A stretch of 64,000 bases of DNA from Clostridiales bacterium (GCA_017554745.1 JAFZHS010000019.1:159760-223759); one strand, 5' to 3'; shown: positions 24,276-32,456, counted from the first letter of the stretch. Numbers and translations: made by a program. The notes: a model not told the origin generated them from the letters alone.

Positions 24276-24863
24276 TTATTTACAAGCGTTATTAATCATT
24301 TCCCTCGCTTCGGCAAATCGTCTGCTGTCAGGGTTATCGTCAATGCCTGCACAATATCCGCCTGAGATATTGACGGAGTCAGAGGTCTCGACCTTAATGT
24401 AATAGCATGATCCGTCGTCAACGATATCTTTTGTGGACATGTCTTCATCGAGCGCCATGAAATCTACTCTGGTCAGAACGTTCACGATGCTTGACCATTC
24501 CGTATCAGTTATCTCGTATTCGGTGACCTCGTAATGGTCCTCGGAAGGGAGCTCGCCTGCTAAGTAATCGTAGGTCTTATCGATTTCGGGCCTGATATCG
24601 TATTTTTGCACTTTGAGATCGGGTGTGATGACATACATCTCGACATCCGGCAGGCCGCCACAATAGATCAGATAAGTGACTTTCTTTACATCCAGAGGGC
24701 CTCTTGAGATCTGCGTCGTTTCCGAAGTCTCTTTCGAACGCTGATTCGGTTCGGAAGTTCCTCCTGATCTTTGAGCCCTGACCGAGCTGCCGCACGATGT
24801 CAGAGATACCAGCCCGATCAACAAAACAAGTCCTGCGATAAATGTCTTTTTAAGTCTTTCCAT
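24276..24863 (-). CDS. Lipoprotein of unknown function
   Basis: A 195-residue lipoprotein with lipobox LTSC near residue 24 followed by a Ser/Arg/Thr-rich linker and an acidic domain of about 140 residues that I do not recognise (KVTYLIYCGGLPDVEMYVIT). The second ATG (24863) is chosen because it gives a normal signal peptide; the frame extends eight codons upstream. It is convergent with the small lipoprotein gene, with 24 nt between stops. Confidence 0.75.
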   Translation of the reverse strand: MERLKKTFIAGLVLLIGLVSLTSCGSSVRAQRSGGTSEPNQRSKETSETTQISRGPLDVKKVTYLIYCGGLPDVEMYVITPDLKVQKYDIRPEIDKTYDYLAGELPSEDHYEVTEYEITDTEWSSIVNVLTRVDFMALDEDMSTKDIVDDGSCYYIKVETSDSVNISGGYCAGIDDNPDSRRFAEAREMINNACK

Positions 24864-24947
24864 ATTAGTTCCCGGCGTGCCTTTCATTAACGTTCTTACT
24901 TAGGATACAGACGAACGCCCCGCTTTGTTGCAGTGATTGCCGGTGCC

Positions 24948-25622
24948 TCACAAATACTTCAGCACGTCCATCTGCGTGTGCGCGGGCCCGAACTCTTCAA
25001 GGCGGGCGCATGGTACGTGGGGCTCGTATGCGAGGTGCGCGAAATACAGTGCCTGCACGGCTTTCATGCCTGCGTCTCTTGCGGCGAAAAGCTCTTTGGA
25101 GCCGCCGTCGCCTACGTAGAGGCATTCGGACGCGGTGACGCCGAGCATTTCGACGGCGCGCCTAAAGATCTCGGGGTCAGGCTTGGTGACGCCCTGCTCG
25201 TAGGACAGCACGGCCGCGTCGAAGAACGGGTAGAGGACGCTCTCCTTGATGGCCTGTGCCTCGTCCGAATAGCAGTTGCTGATGAGGCCGATCTTTATGC
25301 CGCGTTCTTTCAGCGCCTGCAAAAGCTCGATGGTCTCCTTTGGCGTGCGCGCGAAAACATCCTCAAGATGTTCTCTCCTATGATCTACTACCAGCCGGGC
25401 TTTTTCCTCGCTGTAGATCCCGAGCTCTGTAAGACAGATATCCATGACTTCCGGAATGGTCTTCTGCCCGAGGCTCCTCGCCCGCTCGGTGGTGTGCCAC
25501 ACGGTCCTGAAATCCTCGACCGGGACATCCAGGTCCGCTGCCATGTGCTCGCTGAAATAACTCTCGCCCGAGAAGATCGACACGAGCGTCTCAAACATAT
25601 CGAAAATAACTGCTTTGACCAT
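24948..25622 (-). CDS. HAD-superfamily hydrolase (subclass IA)
   Basis: A 224-residue phosphatase-like protein. Motif I is FDMFETL (Asp8 nucleophile; the usual second Asp is Phe-flanked Met-Phe-Glu as in many subclass I HADs), motif II LISNC, motif III Lys in GVTKPDPEIF and motif IV YVGDGGSKEL. A helical cap lies between motifs I and II. AAAGGAATT precedes the ATG. Monocistronic; substrate unknown. Confidence 0.9.
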   Translation of the reverse strand: MVKAVIFDMFETLVSIFSGESYFSEHMAADLDVPVEDFRTVWHTTERARSLGQKTIPEVMDICLTELGIYSEEKARLVVDHRREHLEDVFARTPKETIELLQALKERGIKIGLISNCYSDEAQAIKESVLYPFFDAAVLSYEQGVTKPDPEIFRRAVEMLGVTASECLYVGDGGSKELFAARDAGMKAVQALYFAHLAYEPHVPCARLEEFGPAHTQMDVLKYL

Positions 25623-25749
25623 AATTCCTTTACCCCTAAAAGAATATTTTTAGTATAGCAAATGTTGGGGCGTGCGTGATTCGCACTGTACAAATAACCG
25701 CCTTCCCCCGCCGCGGGTTTGTTGTGCAATTGGCTCAATTTTACCCGCC

Positions 25750-25778
25750 TTGACAGATCTGCGATCGGTTGTTAGCAT
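25750..25778 (+). promoter_or_regulatory. Promoter of the riboswitch-controlled ABC operon
   Basis: TTGACA (25750-25755), 17-nt spacer, TAGCAT (25773-25778). Transcription would start about 10 nt before the riboswitch. Confidence 0.85.
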
Positions 25779-25793
25779 CTAAGCATACATCCC

Positions 25794-25874
25794 ATGAGGG
25801 AGTAGCAAGCGTTCTGCGTAGCAAGTCAACATACTGGTTCTAATACCTGGCTTGTTTTAAATTGCGAGACTCAT
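25794..25874 (+). ncRNA. yybP-ykoY (Mn2+) riboswitch aptamer
   Basis: The closing stem P1 is ATGAG (25794-25798) with CTCAT (25870-25874). Inside are the family signatures GGGAGTAGC at the 5' side, GTCAACATACTGG in the middle and TTGCGAGAC at the 3' side, as in the manganese-sensing yybP-ykoY class. A CATGTATA/TATACATG hairpin and a terminator follow. Known members turn expression on when Mn2+ is high. It controls the ABC transporter genes at 25963 and 26692. Confidence 0.88.
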
Positions 25875-25919
25875 GTATAACTGCAAAGCTATACATGACG
25901 AATCTCCGAAGATTGTTTT

Positions 25920-25952
25920 GATATGGCTTTGCGCCATATCTTTTTTATTTTT
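25920..25952 (+). terminator. Riboswitch expression-platform terminator
   Basis: GATATGGC (25920-25927) pairs with GCCATATC (25933-25940), followed by TTTTTTATTTTT, just before the GGAGG of the ATPase gene. It is the likely switch controlled by the aptamer upstream. Confidence 0.92.
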
Positions 25953-25962
25953 GGAGGTTTAT

Positions 25963-26679
25963 ATGAGTGAACAGGAGAGAAAGTTCCTTGAGATCGTGGA
26001 TCTTAAGAAGAGTTTCGGCACGGGGGAAGCAAAGCAGGACGTCTTAAGAGGCATGAATTTCGCAGTCAGCAAAGGCGAGTTCTGCGTCCTTCTCGGCCCC
26101 TCAGGTTCGGGCAAATCCACACTTCTCAACATTATCGGAGGCATCGACACGCCGGATTCGGGCTATGTAAGCATCAACGGGGACAAGCTCAGGGACATGG
26201 ATGAGCGGGCCCTGACGATGTACAGGAGGAAACACTTAGGCTACGTTTTCCAGATGTATAACCTCATCCCGAATCTGAATGTGAAGGAGAATATCGAAGT
26301 CGGGGCATACCTTTCAGACCGCCCGCTCGATGTAGATGAAGTCATAGCGACGCTCGGTCTGGAAGATCACAAATACAAATATCCCAATCAGTTGTCCGGA
26401 GGTCAGCAGCAGCGTGTGTCGATAGGCCGCGCAGTCGTCAAAAATCCGGACATTCTTATGTGTGACGAGCCCACGGGCGCGCTCGATTACAAGACTTCCA
26501 AGGAGATCTTGGGGCTTATCGAGAGCTGCAACCAGAAGTTCGGCAACACGGTAATAATGGTCACGCACAACGAAGCGATCAGGTACATGGCTGACCATGT
26601 GATAAAGCTCCGTGACGGCGTCGTCCGCCATAACGACATCAACGACAACAAGATACCTGCTTCCGAGCTCGAGTGGTAA
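25963..26679 (+). CDS. ABC transporter ATP-binding protein, MacB/LolD type
   Basis: A 238-residue ATPase of the MacB/LolD/FtsE group: Walker A GPSGSGKST (residues 45-53), the characteristic LGYVFQMYNLIPNLNV Q-loop, signature LSGGQQQRVSIGRA, Walker B ILMCDEPTGALD and His in VTHNE. GGAGG lies 7 nt before the ATG, directly after the riboswitch terminator. It serves the FtsX-type permease 12 nt downstream. The family moves peptides, lipoproteins or drugs, or transmits mechanical signals; Mn2+ control here is unusual. Confidence 0.93.
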   Translation: MSEQERKFLEIVDLKKSFGTGEAKQDVLRGMNFAVSKGEFCVLLGPSGSGKSTLLNIIGGIDTPDSGYVSINGDKLRDMDERALTMYRRKHLGYVFQMYNLIPNLNVKENIEVGAYLSDRPLDVDEVIATLGLEDHKYKYPNQLSGGQQQRVSIGRAVVKNPDILMCDEPTGALDYKTSKEILGLIESCNQKFGNTVIMVTHNEAIRYMADHVIKLRDGVVRHNDINDNKIPASELEW

Positions 26680-26691
26680 GGAGGAAGGCAC

Positions 26692-29388
26692 ATGAGAAAT
26701 CCGCTTATTAAAAGGGTCCCCAAAGAGCTTATCGGGGACTGGCCGAAGTATCTCGTCATCGTTGTCTTCATGATCCTCATGATCGGCTTTGTCTCGGGCA
26801 TGTCCGTCGGCCGTGACAGCATGCTCGAAGCCATCAACACCGGTAAAGTAACGCTAAAGCTTGAGGACGGTTCCTTTGAGTTTAAGAACAAAGCGTCCGC
26901 AGATCTTATTGCTGCGGTCGAAGAAGGCGACATGGCCGACGTGCGCACTTACCTCATCGGCAAAGGATACGAAGAAGCTGATGAAGAGGTCGCCAAGGCC
27001 ATTGATGAAGAGCTCGAAAATAAGGTCTCCGAGGCCCTCGAAGAAGCCGTCCGCGCGCAGTGCGAAGCGTTCGGCATCACTGACGAAGACACGATCAAAG
27101 CACAGATCGATGCCGCGATGGAAGAAAATTACGACGCCGCACTGAAGGAAGCAAAAGAGTCCGACGAGTTCAAAGAAGCAGTCGAAGAAGCATATAAAGA
27201 AGCACACGAAGAAGTCGTAAAAGCAGTCGATGAGAAGTGGGACGAGACGGTCAAAGAATACGATCTCGACGATCCGGATTTCGCGCCCGTAAAGGTGACT
27301 GTCTACGAGCATTTCTTCAAGAACGAAGACGAAGACTTTAATAAAGACGGCACTAAAGATGCGACTGTGAGAGTGTTCAAGAGCACTGATGAAGTCGACC
27401 AGGCTTCATTTAACGAAGGCCGCGCGCCCGAGAACGAACACGAGATCGCGATCGACAGAATGCACGCGAGCAATGTGGACATCAAGGTGGGCGACACGAT
27501 CTTTGTCGGAGGCAGGGAATTTGAGGTAGTAGGCCTGCTGTCTTACATCAATTACACTTCCCTGCACGAGAACAACAACGACCTGATGTTTGATGCGTTC
27601 GGCTTTGACGTCGCGATGGTGACGCCTGAAGGATTCGATCTTTTGCGCACCAGGACGCACTATAGTTATGCGTATTTCTATGAGGATAAGCCTGCGGATA
27701 AAGCGGGCCAGGCTGATAGCGCGGAGAAGTTCATGAAGGCGCTTATCACGCAGTCTGTGGTATTCGATAACGACCTCGAGGGTTTCCTGCCCGAGTGCTA
27801 CAGACAGGCTTCGAATTTCGCACCTTCGGACGTTGAGGGCGACACGGCCGGAACGGAGATACTGTGCTACATCCTCATCGCGGTAATAGCGTTTATCTTC
27901 GCGATCACGATAAGCAGCACGATCGATAAAGAAGCGTCCGTCATCGGCACGATGCGCGCTTCGGGATACACGAAGGGCGAGCTCATCGCGCACTACATGG
28001 CAACGCCCGTGACCGTGACATTGATCGGCGCGGTTATCGGCAACATCTTAGGCTACACACTCTTTAAGGAGGCCGCGGTAAACATCTACTTTGAGACCTA
28101 CAGCCTGCCCAGATGCGGTGTCGTCTGGAGCCCCATGGCACTCGTGAAAACGACCTTGATCCCATTGCTTTTGATGTTCCTCATCAACCTTTTTGTCATC
28201 GTCAGAAAGCTCCAGCTGAGCCCCCTGAAATTCTTAAGGCACGACCTCAGAAGGTCCAAAAAGACCAAGGCCAGAAGGCTTCCCAAGTGGTCTTTCATGA
28301 ACAGGTTCAGATTAAGGATCCTGTTCCAGAACATCCCGAACTACGCGATCCTGATCTTCGGCATCGTGCTTGTCGAAGTAATGCTCTGCTTCGCGTTCGG
28401 CCTGCCGGATTCGCTCAATCATTATGCTGACCATGCGCCCGAAATGCTTTTCGCGCAGTACCAGTGCATGCTCATGAGCAGCAAGGACGATGACGGCAAC
28501 GAGATCACGACTTCCAACGAAGACGCCGAGAGATTCAATTCGACTTCGCTCCTTTACGAGAAGAACGTCGAGTCCTTCGTCAAAGGCAGAGGCAGCGGCG
28601 GAAGCACCGAATCGGTCACGGTCTACGGCATTGAGAACGGCAGCAGATACGTGCACATCGATGAGGGCCTTGCTGACGGCGACGTCTACATCTCGAGCGC
28701 ATTCTCTGACAAGTTCGGCTTCAAGGAAGGCGACAAGTTCACGCTCTCCGAAGAGTTCGCTAATAAGAGCTATGAGTTCACCGTCAAGGGCATTACCGAT
28801 TACGACGGCGGCATCGCGGTCTTCATGCCGAACGAGAACTTTATAAGCGTGTTCGATAAGAAGGAAGGCTCATTTACGGGCTATTTCTCGGATGAAGAGA
28901 TCACCGATATTGATGAGAAATACATTGCGGTCGTGATCGACAAGAACGACATAGCAAAAGTCACCACCCAGCTCATGCACTCCATGGGCGGCTTCATGGT
29001 GGTCGCGCAGTACGTCCTTCTGGTGCTCTCGGCGGCCCTGATCTTCCTGCTGACGAAGATCATCATCGAGCGCAACGAACACTCGATCTCGATGGTCAAG
29101 ATCCTGGGCTTCAAAAACTCCGAGATCCGCTCGCTCTACATGATCCCCACGGCGTTCATCATGGTCCTCTTCACCTTCCTCAGCTTCGCGGCCGGCTACG
29201 TGATCCTCATCTACGTCTTCAAGGCCTTCATGATGCAGATGGACGGCTGGTTCACCTTCTACATGAGCGTCACGTCGATGGTGAGGTCGATCGTCTTTAT
29301 GCTCGCGGGCTACGCGGTCGTCTCGGTCTTCGACTTCATGAGGATCAAGAAGATACCGATGGATGTTGCGCTGAAGAATGCGGAGTGA
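26692..29388 (+). CDS. FtsX/MacB-type ABC permease with acidic coiled-coil insert
   Basis: An 898-residue permease with two FtsX modules. The first membrane helix is at residues ~18-38. A long Glu/Lys/Ala-rich helical segment (about 60-190) follows, probably an extracellular coiled coil, and then a MacB-like periplasmic-type domain. Three helices lie around 390-500, a second block begins near 545 (NYAILIFGIVLVEVM), and three C-terminal helices lie around 765-885. KAGGAGG-type site (AAGGAGG) precedes the ATG. With the ATPase it forms a two-gene operon under the Mn2+ riboswitch. The substrate is not evident. Confidence 0.9.
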   Translation: MRNPLIKRVPKELIGDWPKYLVIVVFMILMIGFVSGMSVGRDSMLEAINTGKVTLKLEDGSFEFKNKASADLIAAVEEGDMADVRTYLIGKGYEEADEEVAKAIDEELENKVSEALEEAVRAQCEAFGITDEDTIKAQIDAAMEENYDAALKEAKESDEFKEAVEEAYKEAHEEVVKAVDEKWDETVKEYDLDDPDFAPVKVTVYEHFFKNEDEDFNKDGTKDATVRVFKSTDEVDQASFNEGRAPENEHEIAIDRMHASNVDIKVGDTIFVGGREFEVVGLLSYINYTSLHENNNDLMFDAFGFDVAMVTPEGFDLLRTRTHYSYAYFYEDKPADKAGQADSAEKFMKALITQSVVFDNDLEGFLPECYRQASNFAPSDVEGDTAGTEILCYILIAVIAFIFAITISSTIDKEASVIGTMRASGYTKGELIAHYMATPVTVTLIGAVIGNILGYTLFKEAAVNIYFETYSLPRCGVVWSPMALVKTTLIPLLLMFLINLFVIVRKLQLSPLKFLRHDLRRSKKTKARRLPKWSFMNRFRLRILFQNIPNYAILIFGIVLVEVMLCFAFGLPDSLNHYADHAPEMLFAQYQCMLMSSKDDDGNEITTSNEDAERFNSTSLLYEKNVESFVKGRGSGGSTESVTVYGIENGSRYVHIDEGLADGDVYISSAFSDKFGFKEGDKFTLSEEFANKSYEFTVKGITDYDGGIAVFMPNENFISVFDKKEGSFTGYFSDEEITDIDEKYIAVVIDKNDIAKVTTQLMHSMGGFMVVAQYVLLVLSAALIFLLTKIIIERNEHSISMVKILGFKNSEIRSLYMIPTAFIMVLFTFLSFAAGYVILIYVFKAFMMQMDGWFTFYMSVTSMVRSIVFMLAGYAVVSVFDFMRIKKIPMDVALKNAE

Positions 29389-29435
29389 TCTTAGGTGCGG
29401 GGGCGCGGCGAGTTCTTTTCGCGCGAAAACCTACA

Positions 29436-29588
29436 CATAAAACCGCGGTTTTCTGAAAAATATATGTCGCGGATATCCGGTCAGACGGGCAAGCTGCGCT
29501 CTGTAATTTTTCTTCAAAATCAGGCCGAAAATTACAGAAAATGAAGAAAACCTGTAATTTTGCGCTTTTTTTAAGCGGATTATTACAG
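29436..29588. repeat. Intergenic palindromes (36-nt class)
   Basis: The gap 29389-29682 contains three palindromes: 29436-29467 (ACATA...TATGT), 29501-29536 (CTGTAATTTT/AAAATTACAG, 36 nt) and 29552-29588 (CTGTAAT/ATTACAG, 37 nt). The last two start 51 nt apart. They resemble the pair at 8136-8225, whose arms are CTGTATTTTT, and the ACATATA pair at 55.7 kb. Confidence 0.7.
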
Positions 29589-29682
29589 AACGACTTTATC
29601 GGATTTGTGTAAACATAGGTAAAATTCGAAAAATTACCGAGATTTACATTGATAAGTGGCCGTCTGCGCATAGAATAAACAT

Positions 29683-29710
29683 TTGACATCGGGATTTTTG
29701 CGGCTATAAT
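29683..29710 (+). promoter_or_regulatory. Promoter of the leader peptide / phosphatase unit
   Basis: TTGACA (29683-29688), 16-nt spacer, TATAAT (29705-29710). Confidence 0.88.
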
Positions 29711-29750
29711 CCTTGATATTATTTCATTAGCGAAAGGAGGCACGCCTCAA

Positions 29751-29834
29751 ATGACAACAATGGCTATGACAGTAAAAATATCAGAATTTGCAAGGATCCT
29801 AACAGGTGCCTCCATACTACGCGCTCTAAGATAA
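29751..29834 (+). CDS. 27-residue leader peptide in front of the phosphatase gene
   Basis: ATG at 29751 follows AAAGGAGG (spacing 10) and the frame encodes 27 residues, starting MTTMAMTVKISEF and ending SILRALR, before TAA. GGAGGCAC, the ribosome site itself (29736-29743), is exactly complementary to GTGCCTCC at 29806-29813 near the end of the ORF, so the ribosome site can be sequestered. An intrinsic terminator follows 34 nt after the stop. This is the layout of a translation-dependent attenuator; the peptide sequence does not reveal the signal. Confidence 0.7.
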   Translation: MTTMAMTVKISEFARILTGASILRALR

Positions 29835-29867
29835 AAAAGTAACAAAAGAAAACTTTGAACATTTTGG

Positions 29868-29905
29868 AAGAACGCGAAGAAGGAACTAAGCGTTCTTCTT
29901 TTTTT
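29868..29905 (+). terminator. Terminator between leader peptide and phosphatase gene
   Basis: AAGAACGC (29868-29875) pairs with GCGTTCTT (29890-29897), followed by a C and seven Ts. The phosphatase ribosome site GAGGTG lies 10 nt further. Confidence 0.9.
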
Positions 29906-29924
29906 CATATACGAGGTGAATTTT

Positions 29925-30614
29925 ATGACACGCATTTTCATAACAGGCGATACGCATGGCGATTACGACTGGAACAAGTTGAATACAACATATTTCACGG
30001 AGCAGAAGCAGCTCACTAAGGATGACTATGTCATCATAGCTGGCGATTTCGGCGGTGTCTGGGGAATGGACAGAACAGACAAATACATCATCAAGACCTA
30101 CGAGAACCGCAACTTCACGACGCTCTTTGTCGATGGCAATCACGAAAACCATGACGCACTCGACAGGTATCCTGTAGAGGAGTGGCACGGCGGCAAGATC
30201 CACAGGATATCGGACACCGTTATCCACCTCATGCGCGGGCAGGTCTACGAGATTGACGGACGCACATTCTTTACCATGGGTGGAGCTCAGTCCACTGACA
30301 AGATGTGCCGTAAGGAAGGTGTTTCGTGGTGGGCAAGAGAGATCCCGTCGGATGAAGAGTTTGACGAAGCGATAAGAAATCTCGAAAAGCATGACTTCAA
30401 AGTCAACTATATCGTTACGCATTGTGCTCCGGAGAACTATGCCTTTTACATGCAAATGGAATACTCCAGGAAGTTTAACAGGCTGACGGAATTCTTATCT
30501 AGCCTCATAACCGAATACAACGTCGATTTTGATGGCTGGTATTTTGGTCACTACCATGAAGACACGAACTTCGACAAGTTCCATTGCCTCTATCAAAGAG
30601 TCATAGAGATATGA
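29925..30614 (+). CDS. Calcineurin-like metallophosphoesterase
   Basis: A 229-residue dinuclear metal phosphoesterase with all five blocks: ITGDTHGDY, IAGDFGGVWG, VDGNHENHD, YIVTHCAP and YFGHYHED. Such proteins hydrolyse phosphoproteins, cyclic nucleotides or diadenosine polyphosphates; the sequence does not tell which. ATG at 29925 chosen because GAGGTG lies 7 nt upstream; the in-frame GTG is part of that site. Expression probably depends on read-through of the preceding leader terminator. Confidence 0.92.
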   Translation: MTRIFITGDTHGDYDWNKLNTTYFTEQKQLTKDDYVIIAGDFGGVWGMDRTDKYIIKTYENRNFTTLFVDGNHENHDALDRYPVEEWHGGKIHRISDTVIHLMRGQVYEIDGRTFFTMGGAQSTDKMCRKEGVSWWAREIPSDEEFDEAIRNLEKHDFKVNYIVTHCAPENYAFYMQMEYSRKFNRLTEFLSSLITEYNVDFDGWYFGHYHEDTNFDKFHCLYQRVIEI

Positions 30615-30691
30615 GAAGAGGCTTCCTGAAAGGAGCCAACTGCTTTAAAATCTTTTTATCCAACACTTTGAAATGAGACGGAATTAACATT

Positions 30692-30979
30692 ATGTGGAGC
30701 AACGTTCCTGATTCGACAAAATGGGTAGTGGCGGGTGTCCTGGTATTTATAGGGGCGTTCTTCCTGTTCATGACCTACGGGGCGCTCATCACCAGCGTGA
30801 AGCACAAGACGCACGTATCCGGTGCGCCTTTCGTCGGAGGTGTCTTCGTATTGGTGGGGTTCTTGCTGTCGCCGGTCAAGTTGCTCGCTTTGATTGCGCT
30901 TATAGACCCGGGCCCCTGGCTGGTCATTTACGGCATGTGGAAGTGGAGAAGGGAGAAGAAGAATTCAGAGAATAAATAA
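30692..30979 (+). CDS. Small integral membrane protein
   Basis: A 95-residue protein with two long hydrophobic stretches that could form three helices (VVAGVLVFIGAFFLFMTYG, GGVFVLVGFLLSPVKLLALI, PWLVIYGMW) and a basic C-terminal tail WRREKKNSENK. No family recognised. The ribosome site is weak (GAGACGG). Its position 78 nt after the phosphatase gene allows co-transcription. Confidence 0.65.
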   Translation: MWSNVPDSTKWVVAGVLVFIGAFFLFMTYGALITSVKHKTHVSGAPFVGGVFVLVGFLLSPVKLLALIALIDPGPWLVIYGMWKWRREKKNSENK

Positions 30980-31016
30980 ACTCTGTTTCTTCTTGTGATG
31001 TTAGGCGTATCTTTAT

Positions 31017-31280
31017 TCAACGTTCACCATAATGCGAACCGCATTGGATTATTTCTATTGTGTTTTCTTCAATGCGGAAAACTATTCGATTCTTTTCATC
31101 TATTCGCACACTCCAAAAGCCTGACAGATCACCGGTTAACGGTTCGGGCTTGCCGATGCAGCGATAGCCGTTGCGGTCTATGTCTCGCAATAACTGGTTG
31201 ATTCTTTTGAGCGTTCTTTTATCATTATTGATCCACTCGATATAGTCGTTCCAAGCTTTGTCGTGCCAAATCTTCCGCAT
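31017..31280 (-). CDS. yoeB: YoeB-family toxin (RelE fold ribosome-dependent RNase)
   Basis: An 87-residue toxin matching Txe/YoeB closely: IWHDKAWNDYIEW, KRINQLLRDIDRNGY, GKPEPLTGDLSGFWSVRID, NRIVF and the C-terminal HYGER-type end (GSHYGER) that holds catalytic residues. The ATG overlaps the antitoxin stop (TGATG); an in-frame TTG directly upstream is less likely. Confidence 0.93.
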   Translation of the reverse strand: MRKIWHDKAWNDYIEWINNDKRTLKRINQLLRDIDRNGYRCIGKPEPLTGDLSGFWSVRIDEKNRIVFRIEENTIEIIQCGSHYGER

Positions 31281-31534
31281 CAATTATCCTCGATGAGCTC
31301 GTGCTCATGCATGTTCAGACCGATCTTCGCGTCTGCTATACGCTGCTTAAGCTCGGCCATATTTTCTGCTGAATAGAAAGGGTCTGCGGTGATTTCAAAC
31401 GGAATCCTTCTCTCGTTAGCTACTTTTGTGAGAAAGATATTTATTGCTGCAGACATTGTTAATCCCATAGCAGAACATGCGCTTTCAGCCTTTGCTTTTA
31501 CTTCGTCATCAACTCTGAAATTTATCTGTGCCAT
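31280..31534 (-). CDS. RelB/DinJ-family antitoxin
   Basis: An 84-residue antitoxin with the RelB/DinJ ribbon-helix-helix N-terminus (MAQINFRVDDEVKAKAES, GLTMSAAINIFL) and an acidic toxin-binding tail. A DinJ-like antitoxin beside a YoeB toxin (usually paired with YefM) is a mixed but known combination. GAGGTAAATG-type site precedes the ATG, and a palindrome at 31579 probably serves as operator. Confidence 0.92.
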   Translation of the reverse strand: MAQINFRVDDEVKAKAESACSAMGLTMSAAINIFLTKVANERRIPFEITADPFYSAENMAELKQRIADAKIGLNMHEHELIEDN

Positions 31535-31578
31535 AACATTTACCTCGCTTCTGTTATTTTCTATATTGTATAGCCATA

Positions 31579-31595
31579 ACTTTACAAAGTAAAGT
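31579..31595. promoter_or_regulatory. Palindromic operator upstream of the RelB/YoeB module
   Basis: ACTTTAC-AAA-GTAAAGT, a perfect 7-bp inverted repeat, 45 nt before the antitoxin start and overlapping its likely promoter on the minus strand (TATACAAT downstream). Confidence 0.65.
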
Positions 31596-31627
31596 AATAT
31601 CTATACATAAGCGAGGAGTTAATTAAC

Positions 31628-32020
31628 TTATTCGCCTTCGTTAATATATGTTTCTTCAAGCTTGATAAGGTATTGAAGGAGTCTTAATCTTTGGCGTCGA
31701 TCCAACTCGGAGGGGTTTATCAAGCCATGCTCGAGATCAATAATGGTCCCGTTATTTGCTGTGTAATCTGCGTTTGTTTTTCCGGCGGATAAGCTATTCT
31801 TGGGTGCTATTTCTATCTGATAATCAAAAGCATCCAGATATGTGAGAAATGTTGAGAGCTTCATATCATTAACACCACGTTCCAGTCTGTAAATGCTGGT
31901 TGGCTCGATCTTAAGCTTCTCTGCAAGTTCCTTAGCTGAGATGCTCTGCTTCCGTTTTTCTACCGCTTGTTTAAGAATTGTTTTATAGATACTCAGTCGT
32001 TGATTACTGTCGCTGCCCAT
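31628..32020 (-). CDS. XRE-family DNA-binding protein
   Basis: A 130-residue regulator with a central helix-turn-helix (residues ~25-75: ISAKELAEKLKIEPTSIYRLERG), then SLSAGKTNADYTANNG and a helical tail. It resembles antitoxin-like XRE repressors, but no toxin gene is adjacent except the separate YoeB pair. Two palindromes related to GAACAC-GTGTTC lie immediately upstream, so it probably represses itself. Confidence 0.85.
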   Translation of the reverse strand: MGSDSNQRLSIYKTILKQAVEKRKQSISAKELAEKLKIEPTSIYRLERGVNDMKLSTFLTYLDAFDYQIEIAPKNSLSAGKTNADYTANNGTIIDLEHGLINPSELDRRQRLRLLQYLIKLEETYINEGE

Positions 32021-32057
32021 ATGAATGTCTCCTTAGCAGTTGTTATGGAAGAATTAT

Positions 32058-32101
32058 AACACGCGTGTTCACAAAAGCAACATTTAAGAACACAAGTGTT
32101 C
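32058..32101. promoter_or_regulatory. Two operator palindromes and promoter of the XRE gene
   Basis: AACACGCGTGTT (32059-32070) and GAACACAAGTGTTC (32088-32101) share the half-site GTGTTC; centres are 30 nt apart, about three helical turns. On the minus strand a TATAAT -10 box (32052-32057) abuts the first palindrome, so binding would block transcription. Confidence 0.75.
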
Positions 32102-32163
32102 ACATATTCGCGCAAATGCCCTTACTATTTCTGCTTTGCCGTTTCACGGGCCAGTTACGCCAA

Positions 32164-32256
32164 AGTGCCTAAATCAGGTACCCAAATAGGCACTCCAGCG
32201 GGAATTTCTCGAAAATTCCCGTTCCAGTGCCTATTCGAGGGGGTAAAACAGGCACT
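32164..32256. repeat. Pair of 31-nt palindromes, 62-nt period (family B)
   Basis: Palindromes 32164-32194 and 32226-32256, both with arms beginning AGTGCCT and ending AGGCACT, 62 nt apart. GGGAATTTC and GAAAATTCCC between them form a further inverted repeat. Same element as at 19732 and 51088. Confidence 0.85.
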
Positions 32257-32284
32257 CCGGCGGGAATGGCTTTCCTAAACAAAA

Positions 32285-32338
32285 AACCCAAGAACTCAGC
32301 TACTCCCGTATTAATGGGATGCCTACCGTCTTGGGTTG
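32285..32338. other. Long hairpin of unknown role
   Basis: AACCCAAGA (32285-32293) pairs with TCTTGGGTT (32329-32337) around an inner TCCC/GGGA stem. No T run follows on the plus strand; on the minus strand it is followed by a T run (complement of AAAAAA at 32281), so it could terminate transcription from the minus-strand gene at 32457. Confidence 0.55.
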
Positions 32339-32456
32339 GTTAAACATTATGAAATTGCATGTACGCAATTTGTATGATAATTGTGACTATGGCTTAACTA
32401 TTTGTCAAGCGGTCATATGTTTGAGAAGGATACGCACTAAAAACTTAAGCCTCAGT

